From DASQPR01 sp963836785 (lineage in GTDB: Bacteria > Actinomycetota > Actinomycetes > Mycobacteriales > Micromonosporaceae), in contig CAWIKW010000003.1 of assembly GCA_963836785.1 (NCBI GenBank), forward strand, positions 154,848-218,847: DNA of 64,000 nucleotides, in the 5' to 3' direction. The notes under the pieces are model-generated. The model was not told the DNA's origin, ran no database searches, and saw only the letters and a program-made list of their open reading frames with translations. The position numbers and the translations under genes were made by a program. Below, one piece after another: positions 8,747 to 17,613 of the stretch (position 1 is the stretch's first letter; every line of letters starts with the position of its first letter).

Positions 8747-9511
8747 CTAAGCAAGGTTCCGCTCAAACACCAGGCGCAGGCCTTTGAGCGTAAGCATCGG
8801 CTCGTGATGGGTCACGGTCGTGCATTCATCGAGTACGACCGGAGCCAGTCCACCGGTGGCGACGACCGCGGCGACCGGGCGGCCGAGTTCGGCGGTGATG
8901 CGCTGCACCAGCCCGTCCACCTGCCCGGCGAACCCGAATACCACGCCGGACTGCAGACATTCGACGGTGTTCTTGCCGATGACGCGCGGCGGTCGGACGA
9001 GTTCCACCTTGCGCAACTGAGCGGCGCGCGAGGCGAGCGCATCGACGGAGATTTCGATGCCCGGCGCCAGCGGCCCGCCGAGGTACTCGCCACGGGCCGA
9101 CACCACATCGAAGTTAGTCGACGTGCCGAAGTCGACGACGATGCTCGGCCCGCCGAACAGGGTGTACGCGGCCAGCGTGTTCGCCACCCGGTCGGAACCG
9201 ACTTCCTTCGGGTTGTCGATCGCGAGCTGGACGCCGGTTTTGACGCCTGCCTCGAGGATCACTGCGGGCAGTGCGCCGTAGTAACGCGTCAGCATCGTCC
9301 GCAACGCACGCAGCGCCATCGGAACCGTCGAGCACGCGGCCACGCCGGTGATCTCCACGTTGTCCGACGCCAGCAAGCCGCGGAACATCAGACCCAGCTC
9401 GTCGGCGGTCGTCCGAGCGTCGGTCTTGACGCGCCAGGAATGCACGATCTCGGCGCCCTCGAACGTGGCCAGGACCGTGTTGGTGTTTCCGATGTCGATG
9501 CAGAGCAGCAC
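8747..9511 (-). CDS. coaX: type III pantothenate kinase
   Basis: Phosphorylates pantothenate, the first committed CoA step. The N-terminus reads CIDIGNTNTVLATFEG (phosphate-binding motif), then NPKEVGSDRVAN, VVDFGTSTNFDVVSA, GGPLAPGIEISVDAL, RVIGKNTVECLQSG and ATGGLAPVV, the complete CoaX signature set. The GTG at 9511 gives 254 residues and aligns with the usual N-terminus; a proline-rich extension upstream is in frame but unlikely to be translated. It is convergent with nadC. Confidence 0.95.
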   Translation of the reverse strand: MLLCIDIGNTNTVLATFEGAEIVHSWRVKTDARTTADELGLMFRGLLASDNVEITGVAACSTVPMALRALRTMLTRYYGALPAVILEAGVKTGVQLAIDNPKEVGSDRVANTLAAYTLFGGPSIVVDFGTSTNFDVVSARGEYLGGPLAPGIEISVDALASRAAQLRKVELVRPPRVIGKNTVECLQSGVVFGFAGQVDGLVQRITAELGRPVAAVVATGGLAPVVLDECTTVTHHEPMLTLKGLRLVFERNLA

Positions 9512-9588
9512 GAGCGCCAGCTTAGATGGCCGCTCGACGTCGTCGGCCGATGGCGGTGGCGGTGGCCGAGGCGCCCGTCCGGGCGCGA

Positions 9589-10329
9589 TCAGCGCCGGGT
9601 CGCGCGATAGCACATCGTCACGTAGGGCATGGAGAACGTCGCCGGCAGCTGGGCCGTGACGGCGGCGATCCGCGCGTCGATCTCGGCGCGTTCCGTGGTC
9701 GAGGCGACCAGATAGGTCGAGCGTGACGCCACCAGCGCGTGAACCCGGTCGGCGGTCATCGCGATGTCGTGCCGGAATTCGTGTCGCTCGGGCGGGTCAA
9801 AGCCTGGCCCGAAGTCGAAGGTCAATTCGCGCTCCGGATCGCGTACGTGTCCGCCTGGTGCCGGGCCGGCTGCCTCTTCGAGCGCCGCGACCCATCCGAC
9901 TGTGCTGTCGCGCAGGTTCCAGATCGCGGCGAACGTACCGCCGGTTCGAACGACCCGGGCGATCTCCGGATGGGCCCGATCCGGATCGAACCAGTGATAA
10001 GCCTGTGCGGTCAGGACCGCATCGACCGAAGCATTGGTGTACGGGATCGATTCGGCGCTTCCGGCGACCGCGACGACGCCGGGCACCGCCGCGGTGAGCT
10101 GAGCGCGCATCTCCGCGTCTGGCTCGATCGGGATCACGCGTCCGGCCAGTGGCACCAGGATTCGGGTCAGCAGGCCGGTGCCGGCGCCGAGATCGATCAC
10201 CGTTGCCGTGCCGTTCGCGAAGCCCGGGCCGAGCGCCCAACGCGCCGCCTCTTGCGGATATCCCGGCCGGATGGACTCGTACAAGGCCGCGGCCTTGCCG
10301 AAGGACAGTGCCTGCTCGCGATCGGTCAC
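9589..10329 (-). CDS. class I SAM-dependent methyltransferase
   Basis: A protein of about 246 residues. It carries the SAM-binding motif VIDLGAGTGLLTRIL near residue 45, an acidic loop at the end of strand 2 (VIPIEPDAEM), GSAESIPYTNASVDAVLTAQAYHWFD and RVVRTGGTFAAIWN. This is a UbiE/Methyltransf_11-type fold; the substrate cannot be told. It lies upstream of coaX on the same strand with a gap of about 80 bp. Confidence 0.83.
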   Translation of the reverse strand: MTDREQALSFGKAAALYESIRPGYPQEAARWALGPGFANGTATVIDLGAGTGLLTRILVPLAGRVIPIEPDAEMRAQLTAAVPGVVAVAGSAESIPYTNASVDAVLTAQAYHWFDPDRAHPEIARVVRTGGTFAAIWNLRDSTVGWVAALEEAAGPAPGGHVRDPERELTFDFGPGFDPPERHEFRHDIAMTADRVHALVASRSTYLVASTTERAEIDARIAAVTAQLPATFSMPYVTMCYRATRR

Positions 10330-11062
10330 GGTCGACGAGCCTAGCCGCGTGACCTTTGAAGAACGCGTACGAGTCCCGCCGATATCTCGTTAGGAAGGTT
10401 GCAAATTGCAACACTCGGGCGCCACTCCGGCGACGGAGTATTCGTCGAAGCGAATGGGCTGCGCTCGTATCGCTCGGTGACCGGTTTGTGGCCGCCCGCT
10501 ACGCGACATCCGTTTGTCCTCGCGACTGTCGTGGGTCACAGATCGGTGACGCGATCGTGTCCTTTCGTGTTTGTGTGTCCGGCGGTCGTTAGCCGAGGTG
10601 CGGTGGCGTTGGTATTCGAATCAACGAGCGCTCCCCGCCGCACGCTTGCGGTCGCCCGGATAATGACGTACGCGGCGACTGGGCTTGCCAACGCATCGCG
10701 GCGCCGTGGCCATTGATGCCACCGACTCGCCACCTACCTGGCCAGCGTGCTCAAATCTCGTACGCATATCCCGAAGGATTCAAGTATTCGTGAGGCGGCG
10801 CTTCGGCCTGCGTCGACGGGTGTCGATCGGCGCGCTGTCCTATCCCAAACGGCTCACGAGCGACGCGTACGGTGTTCAAAAAGAGCGCGGCGGCCGCGAC
10901 AGATTGTCGCTAGCGAGAGATTGACAATTTGTGCCAGCAAAACGCGGTCCAGTTGACCATTACCGGTGTGGACCCGCTATTCTTTCGGCATCGGTGCGCG
11001 AGCACTGCGATGTCGGTGCGAGTATATCCGCGCGGATGTGCGGTTATGCGAAAGGACATTTG
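10330..11062. other. 733-bp non-coding leader upstream of lsr2
   Basis: No convincing gene on either strand: the open frames are short, unlike known families and lack ribosome sites. The base composition is visibly less GC-rich than its surroundings. TTGACA occurs at 10921 and TTGACC at 10953, the latter followed by TATTCT at 10978 (spacer 19), a possible promoter. A perfect 12-bp palindrome ATCCGCGCGGAT lies about 25 bp before the lsr2 start. The long leader may contain lsr2 autoregulatory sequences. Confidence 0.4.
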
Positions 11063-11410
11063 GTGGCTAGACGAGAAATTGTCGTCCTCGAGGACGACCT
11101 GGACGGCGGCAAAGCCGATGAGACCGTGAAGTTCGGTCTCGACGGGACTGCGTACGAGATTGATCTGTCGAAAGATAATGCCGCGACGATGCGTGAGGCG
11201 CTTGCACCCTATATCGCGGGTGCGCGAAAGTCCGGTCGTGGCGGTGTGGTGGTAGGCGGCCGCAGTGCGGTGCGTGGCAGCGCGGCAGCCGATCGCGAGC
11301 AGAACAAGGCCATTCGGGCCTGGGCGAAGCGTAAGGGCAAAAACATTTCCGGGCGGGGTCGTATCCCGCAAGGAATCGTGGACGAATACCACGCCGCGGC
11401 GGGCCGCTGA
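11063..11410 (+). CDS. lsr2: Lsr2-family nucleoid-associated protein
   Basis: A small xenogeneic-silencing histone-like protein that binds AT-rich minor grooves. Its 115 residues include the N-terminal dimerisation region (EIVVLEDDLDGGKADETVKFGLDGTAYEIDL) and a C-terminal DNA-binding domain ending in REQNKAIRAWAKRKGKNISGRGRIP. There the AT-hook-like core is SGRGRIP, where many Lsr2 proteins have a shorter RGR. The start is GTG 11063 with AAAGGA 6 nt upstream. Confidence 0.93.
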   Translation: MARREIVVLEDDLDGGKADETVKFGLDGTAYEIDLSKDNAATMREALAPYIAGARKSGRGGVVVGGRSAVRGSAAADREQNKAIRAWAKRKGKNISGRGRIPQGIVDEYHAAAGR

Positions 11411-11479
11411 CCATCGCGTCGCGACCCGTTGCTGGGCCGCCGATGCGTAGCGCAGACGCGTGACGCATCGGTTGGCGAC

Positions 11480-11511
11480 GGGCGGCCACTCACTTCGGTG
11501 GGCGGCCGCCC
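11480..11511 (+). terminator. hairpin terminator after lsr2
   Basis: A 14-bp stem (GGGCGGCCACTCAC against GTGGGCGGCCGCCC, 12 of 14 complementary positions, one of the others a G-T wobble) is closed by a TTCG tetraloop, a very stable RNA hairpin. It lies about 70 bp downstream of lsr2 and is followed by a short T-containing tract. Confidence 0.55.
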
Positions 11512-11624
11512 GCCCTGCTTTGTCGGTGGTGATCTTTGAGACCCGCTGACCCCGCGACGATGCGCGGCGATGATCCACTCCGCCGGACGATCGAGGTCGC
11601 GATCGCGGCCCCAATCGTCCACAC

Positions 11625-11662
11625 GGGTGGATCTTGCGAGCGTCGGGTGGATCTTGCAAGCG
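11625..11662. repeat. tandem 18-nt direct repeat, period 20
   Basis: GGGTGGATCTTGCGAGCG at 11625-11642 recurs as GGGTGGATCTTGCAAGCG at 11645-11662, 17 of 18 identical. It lies in the clpC upstream region. Role unknown; could be paired regulator sites on one face of the helix. Confidence 0.6.
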
Positions 11663-11918
11663 CCCAGCACGGCGCGGCGGCGGGCGGGCCGGAATAGCGT
11701 GCCAGCCGCCGCCGTTATGCCTGGCCTGTGGTGATCCGCCAGAGGTGCGACGTTGTTCGATCAAGGTCGCGAAATCGGCGGCACCGGTCGGCTGACGTGC
11801 GTCTCGGTGGGCGGGACCCGGTTTTTTCGCTTTCCGCGTAGTCATACCCTCACCGGAACGTGGCCGAGAGGCGCATCGTTGGCCAGAGATAGTGGCTGAC
11901 CGTGGGTTCCGTGGTGGT

Positions 11919-11935
11919 TTCGCAGCGTTTGCGAA
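11919..11935. promoter_or_regulatory. inverted repeat TTCGCA-N5-TGCGAA upstream of clpC
   Basis: A perfect 6-bp inverted repeat with a 5-nt spacer. ClgR-type regulators of clp genes use CGC/GCG half sites, but the usual core spacing is shorter (CGC-N5-GCG) than here (CGC-N7-GCG), so the assignment is tentative. Confidence 0.35.
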
Positions 11936-12117
11936 GGTACGCGGCACGGTTGACCAAGGGTTTTGCCGAAGGCGGGTCGTCGGCCCGCGGCGATAGAGTA
12001 AGGGCACGGGTTCCCAACAGGTTCCGCGTGGTGTCGAGGCGTTCCCGCGAGGGGACGTCGCATTGTCTCAAGGTGCCGTCCCAGCGAGGCACTGGCTGAC
12101 AGGTGAGGAGCAAGGGC

Positions 12118-14658
12118 ATGTTCGAGCGGTTCACCGACCGAGCGCGGCGTGTGGTGGTTCTGGCGCAAGAAGAGGCCAGGATGCTGAACCACAACTACAT
12201 CGGCACCGAGCACATCCTGCTCGGTCTGATCCACGAGGGCGAGGGCGTCGCAGCGAAGGCGCTGGAGAGCCTCGGCATCTCGTTGGAGGGTGTCCGCCAG
12301 CAGGTCGAAGAGATCATCGGCCAGGGCCAGCAGGCGCCGAGCGGTCACATCCCGTTCACGCCACGGGCCAAGAAGGTGCTGGAGCTGTCGCTGCGCGAAG
12401 CGCTGCAGCTCGGCCACAACTACATCGGCACGGAGCACATCCTGCTCGGCCTAATTCGCGAGGGCGAGGGCGTTGCGGCCCAGGTCCTGGTGAAGCTGGG
12501 CGCCGATCTCAATCGTGTTCGCCAGCAGGTCATCCAGCTGCTGTCCGGTTACCAGACCGGCAAGGAGCCGACCGCGGCGGGCAGCGGAGCGGCCGGCGAG
12601 GCCGCACCGTCCACGAGCCTCGTGCTCGACCAGTTCGGCCGCAACCTGACGCAGGCCGCCCGCGAGGGCAAGCTCGATCCGGTCATCGGCCGGCAGAAGG
12701 AAATCGAGCGGGTCATGCAGGTGTTGTCCCGCCGGACCAAGAACAACCCGGTGCTGATCGGCGAGCCCGGCGTCGGCAAGACCGCCGTCGTGGAGGGTCT
12801 CGCGCAGCACATCGTCAAGGGCGAGGTGCCCGAGACGCTCAAGGACAAGCAGCTCTACACGCTTGACCTGGGTGCGCTCGTGGCCGGCTCGCGTTACCGC
12901 GGTGACTTCGAAGAGCGGCTGAAGAAGGTGCTCAAGGAGATCCGTACGCGCGGCGACATCATCCTGTTCATCGACGAGATCCACACGTTGGTCGGCGCCG
13001 GTGCCGCCGAGGGGGCGATCGACGCGGCGAGCATCTTGAAGCCGATGCTGGCCCGTGGCGAGCTGCAGACGATCGGTGCGACGACGCTCGACGAATACCG
13101 CAAGCACCTGGAGAAGGACGCCGCTCTCGAGCGCCGCTTCCAGCCGATCCAGGTCGGCGAGCCGTCGCTCGCGCACACCATCGAGATCCTCAAGGGACTG
13201 CGCGACCGTTACGAGGCGCACCACCGGGTCTCCATTACGGACGCAGCCCTCGTGGCGGCCGCGACTCTGGCCGATAGATATATCTCGGACCGCTACCTGC
13301 CGGACAAGGCGATCGACCTCATCGACGAGGCCGGTGCGCGCATGCGCATCCGCCGGATGACCGCTCCGCCAGACCTGCGTGACTTCGACGAGCGCATCGC
13401 ACAGGTGCGCCGCGACAAGGAGTCCGCGATCGACGCGCAGGACTTCGAGCGAGCCGCTCAGCTCCGCGACAAGGAGAAGCAGCTGCTCGGCCAGAAGTCG
13501 CAGCGGGAGAAGGAGTGGAAGGCGGGCGACCTCGACGTCGTGAGCGAGGTCGACGACGAGCAGATCGCCGAGGTCCTGGCGAACTGGACCGGCATCCCGG
13601 TCTACAAGCTGACCGAGGAGGAGACGGCTCGACTGCTCCGCATGGAGGACGAGCTGCACCGTCGCATCGCCGGTCAGAACGACGCGGTCAGGGCCGTGTC
13701 GCAGGCGATCCGGCGGACGCGGGCCGGCCTCAAGGACCCGAAGCGGCCATCCGGCTCGTTCATCTTCGCCGGCCCGTCCGGCGTCGGTAAGACCGAGCTG
13801 TCGCGGGCGCTGGCGGAGTTCCTGTTCGGCACCGAGGACGCGCTCATCCAGTTGGACATGAGCGAGTTCCACGACCGCTACACGGTGTCCCGCCTCGTCG
13901 GCGCGCCGCCCGGATACGTCGGATACGACGAGGGCGGTCAGCTGACCGAGAAGGTGCGCCGCCGGCCGTTCTCCGTGGTGCTGTTCGACGAAATCGAAAA
14001 GGCCCACCCGGACGTGTTCAACACGTTGCTCCAGATCCTGGAGGACGGGCGCCTGACCGATGGTCAGGGACGCATCGTGGACTTCAAGAACACGGTGATC
14101 ATCCTGACCACGAACCTCGGCACGAAGGACGTGTCCAAGTCGGTCACGCTCGGCTTCGCTGGCGCGGGTGACGCGGAGACGAACTACGAACGGATGAAGC
14201 AGAAGGTCAACGACGAGCTCAAGCAGCACTTCCGGCCTGAGTTCCTGAACCGCATCGACGACACCATCGTGTTCCACCAGCTGCAGCCGGAGCAGATCCG
14301 CCGCATCGTGGACATGATGATCGTCCGGATCGAGACGCAGCTCCGCAACAAGGACATGGGTCTCGAGCTGACCGAGAACGCGAAGGTGTGGCTGTCGAAG
14401 AAGGGCTGGGACCCGGTCATGGGCGCCCGACCGCTTCGCCGGACCATCCAGCGCGAGATCGAGGATGCGCTGTCGGAGAAGATCCTCTTCAACGAGCTGC
14501 GACCGGGACAGATCGTGGTCGTCGATGCCGAGGGCAACCTCGACAACGTGGAGGAATCGAAGCTGGTGTTCCGCGGGGCGGACCGGCCGGACGAGGTGCC
14601 CGACGCGGTGCCCGCCGAGCTGGACGACGCGGCCGCCACTTCGGCATCCGACGAGTAA
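12118..14658 (+). CDS. clpC: ATP-dependent Clp protease ATP-binding subunit ClpC
   Basis: A Hsp100 unfoldase that feeds substrates to ClpP. The N-terminal double Clp repeat (MFERFTDRARRVVVLAQEEA, HNYIGTEHILLGL twice) is followed by the first AAA domain with Walker A GEPGVGKT near residue 219 and Walker B ILFIDEIHTL. Next come a UVR-type motif (DFERAAQLRDKEKQL near 441) and the second AAA domain with GPSGVGKT near 551, VLFDEIEKAH and the C-terminal GARPLRRTIQREIEDALSE. The 846 residues match the family. ATG 12118 has GAGGAG 7 nt upstream. Confidence 0.97.
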   Translation: MFERFTDRARRVVVLAQEEARMLNHNYIGTEHILLGLIHEGEGVAAKALESLGISLEGVRQQVEEIIGQGQQAPSGHIPFTPRAKKVLELSLREALQLGHNYIGTEHILLGLIREGEGVAAQVLVKLGADLNRVRQQVIQLLSGYQTGKEPTAAGSGAAGEAAPSTSLVLDQFGRNLTQAAREGKLDPVIGRQKEIERVMQVLSRRTKNNPVLIGEPGVGKTAVVEGLAQHIVKGEVPETLKDKQLYTLDLGALVAGSRYRGDFEERLKKVLKEIRTRGDIILFIDEIHTLVGAGAAEGAIDAASILKPMLARGELQTIGATTLDEYRKHLEKDAALERRFQPIQVGEPSLAHTIEILKGLRDRYEAHHRVSITDAALVAAATLADRYISDRYLPDKAIDLIDEAGARMRIRRMTAPPDLRDFDERIAQVRRDKESAIDAQDFERAAQLRDKEKQLLGQKSQREKEWKAGDLDVVSEVDDEQIAEVLANWTGIPVYKLTEEETARLLRMEDELHRRIAGQNDAVRAVSQAIRRTRAGLKDPKRPSGSFIFAGPSGVGKTELSRALAEFLFGTEDALIQLDMSEFHDRYTVSRLVGAPPGYVGYDEGGQLTEKVRRRPFSVVLFDEIEKAHPDVFNTLLQILEDGRLTDGQGRIVDFKNTVIILTTNLGTKDVSKSVTLGFAGAGDAETNYERMKQKVNDELKQHFRPEFLNRIDDTIVFHQLQPEQIRRIVDMMIVRIETQLRNKDMGLELTENAKVWLSKKGWDPVMGARPLRRTIQREIEDALSEKILFNELRPGQIVVVDAEGNLDNVEESKLVFRGADRPDEVPDAVPAELDDAAATSASDE

Positions 14659-17613
14659 GTGACCGCGCCAGGAGCCTTGCCGGCCCGGCCCACGTGGTAC
14701 GTGGGCCGGGCCGGCATTTCTATGGCCTTGGACGCGACGGCGGGCGGTGCCGCCTGGCTCGTCACGGTCGTCGCCGGTGCCGGCGCCGGCAAGACGGCGG
14801 CGCTCGGCGCCTGGGCCACCGAACGCCGCGCACGCTGGTATTCGCTACGCCCCGACGACGCCGACCTGTCGGCCATGCTCACCTGGCTGGCGGACGCGGC
14901 GCGCATTCCCGGTTGGAGTGATGCGCTGCCGGCCGAGTTGCCGGTGGCCGCAGGCGGGGACACCGCCGAGCAGGCACGCGCCGACGCATTGGCCAGCCTC
15001 CTGGCGATCGCCGTCGACCACGCACAGCCGACCGGTGGCGTCCGCCCGGTCACCGTCGTCCTGGACGGCTTCGAGGTGCTGCCGGCGACGAGCCCGACCG
15101 TACGGTTTGTCGAGGCCCTCGCGCGCCACGCGCCGCCCGGGCTGCGTCTGGTCGTGGCGTCGCGGGACGCGATGCCGTTCGCGGTCGACCGGCTTCGGGA
15201 GACCGGCCGCCTGACCGAGCTCGGCGCGGCTGATCTTGTCTTCGATGTCGACGAGACGTTCCAGCTCCTCACGGTCGCGCTCGGCGATGCCGCGGCGGCC
15301 GACGAGGTCGCGGCGGACCTGCACACGCTCACGTCGGGCTGGCCGGGACAGGTGAGCCTCGGCGCCGCCTGGCTGGCTCAGCAGCCGGCCAGCGTACGGA
15401 GGGCGCGTCTGGCCGCCTTCGCCGGGTTCGACGCCGAACTGTCCGACGCGGTGCTGGCCGGCGCCGATCCGCCGACCCGGTCGCTCGTTCGGGCCGCGGC
15501 CTATCTGCCTCGGGTTGACGCGAAGCTCATGGTCGACGTCGGTCAGGACGACACCCCCGGCGACGCCACGACGTTGCCCAGTGCCGCCGATGTCATGGCG
15601 GCGGAGGCCCTGCTCGTCCGGGCGGCGCCGTTGCTCATGCCGGAGTCGGGCCGCCCGGGCTGGTATCAGGTGAGCGCCGCTGCCCGGTCGGGCGTGTTGG
15701 CCAAGGATCCGTTGCCGGACAGCCGGCGTCGGCGCCTCCTGGAGTCGGCGATGCGGTCATACCTGCGCCGCGGCGATGTGCCGAGTGCGATCACCGCCGG
15801 GGTCGACCTCGAGGAACCAGCCATGCTCGTGGACGTCCTCGACCGGTACGGCGCCGACCTGATCACGACCGGCCGCATCAGCGACGTTATGGCGGCCGTG
15901 ACGGCGATCCCACACGCGGCACGTACGCCGGCCGTACGGCTCGTCGAGGCGGAGGCACGGCACAGTCTCGGCGATGTCCCGGCCGCCCTCGCCTGTCTGG
16001 CCGATGTCGAGGCCAGCGGGACAGCGTCCACGGCGGCGGTGGCGCGACGAGTGGGCAAGATCCGTCAGTTGGCCGGCGACATCTCCGGCGCGGCGGCCGT
16101 CTACGGACGCGTCGTACGGGACGGCAGCCAACCCGTCGACGAGGCGATCCTGGTCGGACAGCAGGCCACGGTCCACTGGCTGCGCGGCGAAGCGGTGCCC
16201 GCCCGTACGGTCGTCACCGAGGCGATCGCGATGGCGGAGAAGTGCGGCGATCCGCAGGCGCTGGCCGGTGCGTACGCGACCGCGGCGATGATCGCCGAGC
16301 GCGACGGCGACTTCGAGGCCAACGAGGCCTACACGGCACGGGCCGCCGAGGCCGCCACCGCGAGCGGCGATCTCGTCCAACTGACGCGCATCCGGATCAA
16401 CCGCAGTCAGCGACTCATCGGGCACGGACACTACGGCAACGCGCTGGTCGAGCTCGACGAGGCGATCCGATTGACCCACATGACCGGCACCGACGGCTGG
16501 TTCGGCGCCGTGGCGCGGACCAACCGTGGGTGGGCATTCCGCGGTCTCGGCCGATACGACGAAGCGATCGCCGAATTCAACACCGCGCGGGAGCGCTGGC
16601 GATCGGGCGGCAGCGATCTGGTGGCGTATGCGCTGATCGGGCTGGGCAATACCCATTTGGATCGGGGCGATGTCGAGCTGGCCGACGCCGAGTTGACGGA
16701 GTCGATCGCGATCGGCGACCGCTCCGGCGATCACCAGGCCCTGACCGGCCTGGTGGCGGTGTCCCGGGCCCGCTGGGCCACCGACAAGGCATCGGCTCGG
16801 CAGCTCAACGATCGAGCCTTGGCGACGGTGCCGGGTCTGTGGCGCAGTTGGGGGCTGTTGACGGTCGGCTGGTTCGCGCTGGAGGAGGGCGATCGCGCGC
16901 TCGCCATCGCACAGGTCGAGGCAACGCTCACCAACGCGGAGCGCTACTCCGATCCGTGCGCGGTTGCCGAGGCGGCCGAACTGCATGCGCTGGCGACCGA
17001 CGATGACACCGCCGCGATCCGCATGCTCGCCGATGCGCAGCGGCAGTGGGCCATGCTGGGCAATCCGGTGTTCGTCAACCGGAACGCGGTGATGTTGGCC
17101 CACCGGTCCGGCGTGAACATCGCCGCCGCCGAGGCGCGCCTACGCGCCGTCGGCGTACGCCCCGCGGCGGCCGCGGCGGCCGGCCCGCTCCGGGTAGTCG
17201 GCGCGTTCCGAAACGCGCCCACCGAGTCCGACCAGGCCCGGCTGGTACGCGCCGCGGCGGAGGCGGTGGCGCGGTTCCGATCCGACGGCGACGCGAACCG
17301 GGCCCGTCAGACGCTGAGCGACCTCATCGGTCAGCTGCCCGGCCCGCCGACCGACAACGACCTCCGCGAGCTCTACCTCGTCGCGGTGGCCACGTTGGCC
17401 CGCGCCTGCGAGGTGACCGGCGATGTGGACGCCGCTCTCGCGTGGCACCTTCGGGTGCTGGAAGACGCTCCGTACGACGAGAACGGCCACCTCGGCGTGG
17501 TCACCACATTGGTCCGCGCCGGCCGGCATACCGAGGCGCGTACCCGCTATCTGATGTACACCGAACGGATGCGCTCGCGCGGCCGCGAGCCGGCGCCCTA
17601 TCCGTTCGACTGA
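14659..17613 (+). CDS. MalT-like STAND ATPase with TPR-like repeats and C-terminal BTAD domain
   Basis: About 984 residues starting with a GTG directly after the clpC stop. A P-loop (VVAGAGAGKTAALGAWA, near residue 37) and Walker B (VTVVLDGFEVL) define a LuxR/MalT-type NTPase. A long helical repeat region follows, with TPR-like units (RTNRGWAFRGLGRYDEAIAEF, YALIGLGNTHLDRGDVELADA). The end matches a bacterial transcriptional activator domain (HLRVLEDAPYDENGHLGVV..LVRAGRHTEARTRYLMYTERM). Neither a winged-helix nor a LuxR HTH DNA-binding domain is visible. It may be a signalling scaffold acting through a partner. An ATG at 14722 is an alternative start after a hairpin. Confidence 0.78.
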   Translation: MTAPGALPARPTWYVGRAGISMALDATAGGAAWLVTVVAGAGAGKTAALGAWATERRARWYSLRPDDADLSAMLTWLADAARIPGWSDALPAELPVAAGGDTAEQARADALASLLAIAVDHAQPTGGVRPVTVVLDGFEVLPATSPTVRFVEALARHAPPGLRLVVASRDAMPFAVDRLRETGRLTELGAADLVFDVDETFQLLTVALGDAAAADEVAADLHTLTSGWPGQVSLGAAWLAQQPASVRRARLAAFAGFDAELSDAVLAGADPPTRSLVRAAAYLPRVDAKLMVDVGQDDTPGDATTLPSAADVMAAEALLVRAAPLLMPESGRPGWYQVSAAARSGVLAKDPLPDSRRRRLLESAMRSYLRRGDVPSAITAGVDLEEPAMLVDVLDRYGADLITTGRISDVMAAVTAIPHAARTPAVRLVEAEARHSLGDVPAALACLADVEASGTASTAAVARRVGKIRQLAGDISGAAAVYGRVVRDGSQPVDEAILVGQQATVHWLRGEAVPARTVVTEAIAMAEKCGDPQALAGAYATAAMIAERDGDFEANEAYTARAAEAATASGDLVQLTRIRINRSQRLIGHGHYGNALVELDEAIRLTHMTGTDGWFGAVARTNRGWAFRGLGRYDEAIAEFNTARERWRSGGSDLVAYALIGLGNTHLDRGDVELADAELTESIAIGDRSGDHQALTGLVAVSRARWATDKASARQLNDRALATVPGLWRSWGLLTVGWFALEEGDRALAIAQVEATLTNAERYSDPCAVAEAAELHALATDDDTAAIRMLADAQRQWAMLGNPVFVNRNAVMLAHRSGVNIAAAEARLRAVGVRPAAAAAAGPLRVVGAFRNAPTESDQARLVRAAAEAVARFRSDGDANRARQTLSDLIGQLPGPPTDNDLRELYLVAVATLARACEVTGDVDAALAWHLRVLEDAPYDENGHLGVVTTLVRAGRHTEARTRYLMYTERMRSRGREPAPYPFD
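14679..14715 (+). terminator. perfect 17-bp hairpin after clpC, inside the next gene's 5' end
   Basis: GCCGGCCCGGCCCACGT and its exact complement are separated by GGT and followed by ATTTCT. It lies 20 bp past the clpC stop and has the form of an intrinsic terminator with a poor T tract. It also lies inside the predicted reading frame of the downstream ATPase, so it may act as an attenuator. Confidence 0.5.

Larger units (their letters stand above)
11512..12117. other. 606-bp non-coding leader upstream of clpC
   Basis: No gene is supported. The stretch holds a 20-bp-period direct repeat, a 17-bp inverted repeat, a TTGACC at 11950 and a TAGAGT hexamer at 11994-11999 that could be a -10 element. 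It probably contains the stress-responsive promoter region of clpC. Confidence 0.45.

Noticed and set aside
12451..14277. 608-codon minus-strand open frame opposite clpC
   Set aside because: High-GC codon bias creates antisense frames; clpC is unambiguous on the plus strand and the antisense protein matches nothing.
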